Shown in pieces: positions 31,110-36,220 of a stretch of DNA of 36,220 nucleotides. Origin of the DNA: Lindgomyces ingoldianus (taxonomy: Eukaryota; Ascomycota; Dothideomycetes; Pleosporales; Lindgomycetaceae); NCBI RefSeq assembly GCF_010093535.1, contig NW_022985221.1:312024-348243 (forward strand). The letters are read 5' to 3'. Position numbers and translations under genes: made by a program. Position 1 is the first letter of the stretch; every line of letters starts with the position of its first letter. The notes beneath the pieces were generated by a model. That model saw only the letters and a list, made by a program, of their open reading frames with translations. It was not told where the DNA came from and did no database searches.

Positions 31110-33432
31110 GGTATTGAAGTTAGCAGGCTTAAGACTTTGAGTGTCAGGTGTGGCAAGCGCGCCTGTCTTTAACAATATTCATGTGAGTCGGCGGTGACAT
31201 TGACCTAATACCTACTTATAGAGAAGCATTAGAATAGCTGGCATGTAACCCCTCCGTATACATCACGGCGGCCGTTTTGACATGTGCGTGACACTAACAT
31301 TTCACACCTCATCGGAGACATTGCCTATTTTCAACGACACCTCCACCTGGAGTGGCTGATTTTCCTCTCTCCTAATCACCGCAGAACTCTTCTCACGCAT
31401 GGCACAACCGATGTTCCTCTAGGAGTGCTGTGATGAAGGGGGGAGAGCAGCATCAATCACTCCGTGGGCGAGGGGAGTGTTGCAGCGATCATGGACGAAA
31501 CGCCTGTGTCGGCGCTAAAGGCATTCTACCCTTGTAGACTCTTCAATGGTTTAAATTTGCGGAAGGCGGCATGGGTGCCTATGAATAGGGGGAGCAATGC
31601 ATTATAAACCCATGAGGTTCTAAGCGGAAACATATGATTGTAGAGCTATTAACGCGAAGAGGAAATAGATAGCTTCACTAAGGTTAACTCGGATAAGGTT
31701 GGTGTTAGCCTACTGCTAGTCAGGGTCCATTAACTGTCTAATTATTGGACTATATAAAGACATTAGACTATGTTGCACTGCTGAATACCGAACGCCTCTA
31801 ATGAATAAAATTATTTATTTCCCCTATACCATACGGTCATTTTCTCGTGGCTACTCCTACAAACTGTTCTCAGGTTCACATTCATATGACTCACACCTAT
31901 CTCGGGCGGTCCATCCGACTTGACTCATCCTCAGTCTCGCCGACAATGATGACGCTGGTACACATGGTTGATCCAACTCTTTAGGGTGAAGCCGCAAATT
32001 TCGTAGTCAGTGCTCATACGGGCAGTTTCTGACTTGCAGGTCATTCCCGTTGTCGCGTAGATATGCGACAGGAAAGCAGAGAATTGTAGGAGAAAGAATA
32101 CAGTTACCCCACTAAAACTACATTGGAATTTGAAAAGCACAAAATTACATATGTCTCCATTCGTCCTTTTCTTTGATCCTAAAGATGTTGTCTTTATCGA
32201 CTGGACTATGTTCGTCTCGTATAGTGACTGCATCTATTGTTGTCCTTATACTTATTGCTAAGCTTATCTGGATCCGGTGGGAAGAGGTGAGAATGGGGAG
32301 GTAGGAAATAAGGAAGAGGACGTGGAGGAAAGGGCGTAAGGGGAGGAGGGGGGAGAGGAATGCTAAGATGCAGACGAGCACATCCTTTTGCTTCCAAAGA
32401 ACGGCCTAAGAGAAATCAACAAAGTATAAAATGAATGCTGAAAAGAATAGAAACGCGTAGAATCCCATTTATATTGATACTTCGCATCATCGTGGCTTCC
32501 TACCTACGTAGGTAGATACCGGTCAGGTCACGTGGCTATCTACTCACTCTAAGGTTCGAACCTTACAAATTCGAACTTCTCCGCACACAGCTCAATAATA
32601 TCCAGATGCAATTATCCCATTGCAGGATTAGACCAATTAGAACTGTACACAACATCTTCACGACCACATGAAGCTTTGCATGCCTAAGTGTATGCTGTGT
32701 AGTATATATATTGTAGTCACGAAAGTTCTCCATTCAAGCAGAGCGATCCCTTTTTGGTGTCGCTTCAGGTTGACTAACATTCTCAGCGCCCCAAAAGCAT
32801 CTGGTAAAACTCTACCCGGTCCGTGATTTACCAAAGCTTTCATACTAGCCTCTTCAACCATTGTGTGGGGAGAACAAGAGCACGAAGCACCACTGAACCA
32901 TTGACACAATAGCAAGGCTGCGCTTGCGCATGAGTTGTGGCGATAACGTCGTCATGAACGCTTGCAAACTATATGAACGATCCGACACTTATTGGAATCC
33001 ATATAATAAATTCCGGGGAAATACCGATTACAGATATAATTGGAACCGGTCCCAATTCATCCGGAGCGCAACAACCAGTCTCGACACGAATCAAGTTCCA
33101 CCCCCCGCGATTTGTTTTCGGGGTAAAGAGCCGTGCTACTTTAACCTGAGTATCCGCGTGCCAGCTTCATCGATTTCCACCTAGGCCTGCCCTTGGCCCA
33201 GAGCCGCGAGACTGCCATTTTAATAGGTGGGAGAGTCACGTGGTAATTTGAGAGCGGGAAAATGGCTGCCCTCCCGAGCATGCGACTGAAGAAAGGGATA
33301 AAGAGACGGAAGAACGGAATTGGTCTATATATCTAAGGGTCCGCTGCTTGAAGATCGCTAGGAAAGAAGCAGAGAATCCCATCGACACCTATTCGCTTGC
33401 TAAACAGATCGCAGACGAGCACTGCAAACAAG
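31110..33432. other. Intergenic region without a confident gene
   Basis: About 2.3 kb. Minus-strand frames at 31931-32381 include hydrophobic stretches and cysteines but no ATG-started signal peptide, so I do not call a gene. Two perfect 16-bp palindromes lie at 32500-32565. CACGTG boxes occur near 32529 and 33238. A TATA-like TCTATATATCTA near 33325, about 100 bp before the esterase ATG, is its likely core promoter. Confidence 0.45.
32500..32565. repeat. Pair of perfect 16-bp palindromes
   Basis: CTACCTACGTAGGTAG at 32500-32515 and TAAGGTTCGAACCTTA at 32550-32565 are each perfect inverted repeats. Between them is a CACGTG box. They could bind dimeric transcription factors or be a short element end. 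Confidence 0.6.
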
Positions 33433-34746
33433 ATGCAGTTCATCACAACTCTGGCGACGCTCGTGGCTGTTGCCACGATTGGCAATGCCCAGCTGCAAAA
33501 AGTCAACGACTTCAATGCCGGCCCCACTAAGGTGGGGATGTACTCCTATGTCCCCAAGACACTCACCAAGCCGGCACCCATCATCGTTGCGGTCCATCAC
33601 TGCCAGGGCTCCGCGTCAGGATACTCTACCGAGTCCCAGTTGATGCCAAAGGCTGACAAGCATGGCATCATCTTGATCTTCCCGAACTCGAAATCTGGGG
33701 GCGGGTGCTTTGATGTTGCTTCGGACGCTAGTACGTGCGTTTCTTTGCCCCCCTGTTAGCCTTGTCTACTAGGCGATATCCCCTCAGCGTACGAAAAATG
33801 GAGACAGTTTACTAATAGAGTGTTGTATAGCTTTGAAACACGATGGCGGTGGTGACAGCCAGACAATTGCGAATATGGTCAAATACGCAGTAGATAAATA
33901 CGGCGGAGACGCCAACAGGACCTTCACGGTTGGAACTAGTTCTGGAGCTATGTAGGTACTAAAGAAATTCCTACTTTCTTTCTCAGCATGCGCCAAGGGC
34001 ATGCCATTCTTCCCTCTACTCCATTCTCTTTGAGCTTTGGATCAGCTAGCTTACGTTCAATGTCACCAGGATGGCGAACGTACTCGCTGGAGCCTACCCC
34101 GACGTCTTCAAAGCAGCGTCTGTCTACTCAGGCGTTCCAGACGGATGCTTCGCGGTCGCGGGCGCGACTGCCACTCAGGATCCGCCTGGGTGGTCCAATA
34201 ACTGCGCTAACGGACAGCTTACCCACACGGCGGTGCAGTGGGGGGATATGGTACGATCCTACTACCCTGACTACAAGGGACCGCGAACGAGGATGCAGAT
34301 GTAAGTGGATATCGAACCTACTTGAAGTGGAGGTTGATACTGATCGAATGTAGCTTCCATGGAACATCTGACAGTACTCTGCGCTATCCGAACTGTGAGT
34401 TGAAATGCCCCATCTATAAACCATCCTTCTTTCGTTTCTCTTCCATCCGCAATTCCAGCTTCTTTTCGTCATGTCCTACCCGATGCCAACCGAGCACGCC
34501 CCCCATCCCATCCCGCACTGTACTAACTCCTTCCCAGACGCCGAACAGCTAAAGCAATGGTCCAACGTCCTCGGCCTCACCACCTCCAAAAACACCACAA
34601 ATACCCCACAGAGCGGCTACACGCAGACGATTTACGGCGAGGGCACCACAACTACTGCGCAGCTTGTCGGGTACAGTGCGCAGGGTGTTGGGCATACCGT
34701 CCCGCAGCATCCGGATATGGATATTGCGTTCTTTGGGCTTACATAA
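33433..34746 (+). CDS. Secreted carbohydrate esterase family 1 (acetylxylan/feruloyl esterase-like)
   Basis: Extracellular serine esterase expected to remove acetyl or feruloyl groups from plant xylan. Five exons (33433-33730, 33831-33951, 34070-34300, 34354-34394, 34538-34746) encode 299 aa, the usual length for fungal AXE-type CE1 enzymes. Introns are 100, 118, 53 and 143 nt, longer than in the neighbouring genes. The signal peptide is MQFITTLATLVAVATIGNAQ. Catalytic residues by family logic are Ser136 in G-T-S-S-G, Asp223 in FHGTSDSTL and His283 in GVGHTVPQHP. APIIVAVHHCQGSASGY is the oxyanion region, and HDGGGDSQTIANMV and YPDVFKAASVYSGVPDG are typical of CE1. There is no carbohydrate-binding module. 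Acetylxylan and feruloyl esterases cannot be told apart here. All junctions keep frame, so the gene appears intact. Confidence 0.9.
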
Positions 34747-35952
34747 AGAGCGAGTACGAGATTGATGGTTTGAGGGGGAAAGGCGGAAAGGGATGGAAAG
34801 GGATGGAGAAGTGTAGATAGATAAGCTATACGTCGCTACTTAGAAGCTGACTAACCTCTTTCGCTACGAAATATCTCTGATACTTAGGCTTTAAGCCTTA
34901 CAAGACCTCGCGTTGGAATGATTTGAAAGACCGGCTTCTAGGCTGTCCGCCTACAATCAGTGTGTCCAACCGTTAGTTACGGAGCCTTTTGGAGGCTGTA
35001 TAGTACAGTTACGGAAGAGGAGGCTGTTACTAACTAACTGTACGGAGGAGATGACGTCAGTGTACGGTTAGGATACAGTAACTGAAGTATATTGAAGTAT
35101 TATGAAGTAATTGCGCTGAAGCTAAAGACTATACCCAATTAGGAAGTTGTGATACCCCTTGTGAGATCTACTGTTGTTGATCTCACTGTTTTAATGTACT
35201 CTGTAAGCTCAGTCAGCTCACTAGTAACAGCGTTGTTACGTAACTAATTCTTCTGCAGTTGAAGAGCCTCTATTGTCGACCGCGTCGTTGATTGGGATAG
35301 GAATTGGGACATCATAATGGGCAAAAGAATAACGTAGATGGCATAGTTGCTGAATTTGTTAGAAGATTGCTAACAAAACAGGCAATAACGGCATTCTCCG
35401 CATCTATCTGGTGCAAAAATCGGTGGAATTCCTTGGCAACACAACAATTTTCCCTGCACGCGTACAAACTTACACATAAACTGTAAATTTACTTATTTTA
35501 TGCAAGAATTGCGTAATAACTATCTAATAATTATTAGTACAACTTAAGGCTATACAAATATATGTATAGAAGCTATACTAACGCGTTTTTAGTGTTGTAG
35601 TCTGTTAATATGCTTATAGAGAGGCTAAAGAGGGCGCGTATACCCTCTGTAACTGCAGCAGAGGCAGCGGCCGCTGCTGCAGCTACTGCAGCTATTGCAG
35701 CATATAAAAAAGTAGTAAAACTATGTTAAAAAGCTATAAAAGCGCAACTAAAGGCTATAAAGTGTACTAAAGGGCAGACAACGCGCTTACAGCGCAATTA
35801 GGTGTAGTTTATAAAGCCTTTAACAGCTAACGCAGGCCTAGTAGCTGCTTAGGTAAGCCCTGCTTAAGTTACTACGCCTGTTACTACGCAAATAGAGTAT
35901 AACTTTGTACTATTATTACTACTACTAACGCTTAAGACGTAGCCTAAGGCTG
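34747..35952. other. Repeat-like, gene-free region right of the esterase
   Basis: After the esterase 3' end, 34900-35280 shows short degenerate repeats (TGTACGG, AGTTACGG, GAAGTAT variants) and a TGACGTCA palindrome near 35050. From about 35480 composition becomes AT-rich and RIP-like again. At 35600-35810 a plus-strand frame is alanine-rich (TAAEAAAAAAATAAIAAYKK) and then lysine-rich with stops, probably a transposon remnant of unknown type. Confidence 0.45.
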
Positions 35953-36220
35953 TGTCACAATTGTGCACGAGTAAGGTTATAGAGCTTTACAGAGGTCTAG
36001 TTTAATTACTACGTGAGGTATTATAGTAGGTATAAGACGTTGTGTAAGAAATAAAAAAGTTTAGAAAAAAATTAGTAATTAAATACTTAGCTTAAAAATT
36101 TAAGCGCTTTAGATATAAATTAAGCCTATTCTAAGTTTAGTTAGTGTTAAGGCAGTTTATGCTTAAGTTTATGTCTATGTTATGTTATATTTATGTTAGA
36201 CATGCACTAATAATACTCTA
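35953..36220 (-). repeat. Gypsy LTR copy, truncated by the window edge
   Basis: The first 268 bp of another copy of the 318-bp LTR family, starting TGTCACAATTGTGCACGAG and in the same orientation as the nested solo LTR. Whether it is solo or part of an element depends on sequence beyond the window. No matching gypsy pol is seen on its left. Confidence 0.88.

Noticed and set aside
31931..32381. Possible small secreted protein on the minus strand
   Set aside because: The hydrophobic and cysteine-containing parts lie in frames without ATG, and no convincing splice model joins them.
32540..32575. Possible tRNA T-arm (GGTTCGAACC)
   Set aside because: It is part of a perfect palindrome and no acceptor, D or anticodon arms could be placed around it.
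32924..33184. Plus-strand frame of 86 codons upstream of the esterase
   Set aside because: No signal peptide or domain; composition and position suggest promoter-region sequence.
34900..35300. Possible copia-type LTR
   Set aside because: No matching second copy, terminal repeats or target duplication found within the window.

Overview
The window comes from a filamentous ascomycete (Pezizomycotina). The genes carry short 47-143 nt introns with CTRAY branch points. There are fungal-type NLR immune receptors, a plant cell wall esterase and small secreted cysteine-rich proteins. A long AT-rich transposon block shows the transition mutations expected of repeat-induced point mutation (RIP). I cannot fix the order or genus from sequence alone.

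Layout. (1) 1-3018, minus strand: the 5' part of a NACHT-type NLR with seven exons, running off the left edge inside its C-terminal repeats. (2) 3926-5043, plus strand: IMP4, an SSU processome protein, convergent with (3) 5414-6343, minus strand: RNA polymerase I subunit RPA43. These two are housekeeping ribosome-biogenesis genes. (4) About 6.56-21.2 kb: an AT-rich block without a reading frame of 60 codons on either strand. It holds a dead Helitron split by a full-length Ty3/gypsy retrotransposon (8109-14090), which itself received a solo LTR of the same family (9036-9353). About 3.4 kb at its right end is unclassified. (5) 21340-21798: a broken Tc1/mariner-type transposase outside the AT-rich block. 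(6) 21886-26814: a head-to-head gene pair, a HeLo-like cell-death effector (minus) and an NB-ARC/TPR NLR (plus). (7) 27.6-31.1 kb: a small secreted cysteine-rich protein, a degenerate relative of it, and one hypothetical gene. (8) 33433-34746: a secreted family CE1 acetylxylan/feruloyl esterase with five exons. (9) 34.8-36.2 kb: repeat-like sequence ending in another copy of the gypsy LTR cut by the window edge.

The centrepiece is region 6. The effector ends in a short motif (FGNQNSGIQAGTISGGV) and the divergently transcribed NLR starts with a matching one (FGDANYGLQAGIINGPV). Ten of the 17 positions are identical, around a G-hydrophobic-Q-A-G core. This is the architecture of fungal amyloid-signalling pairs such as HELLP/PNT1: the receptor's N-terminal motif templates amyloid folding of the effector's C-terminal motif and unleashes a membrane-acting HeLo-like domain. 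In this assembly the receptor is interrupted by a precise 186-bp inversion bounded by 5-bp inverted repeats (GCGCT/AGCGC). Reading the segment in the opposite orientation gives an uninterrupted frame from the NB-ARC domain into the TPRs. The TPR array also contains a 440-N gap whose length is out of frame.
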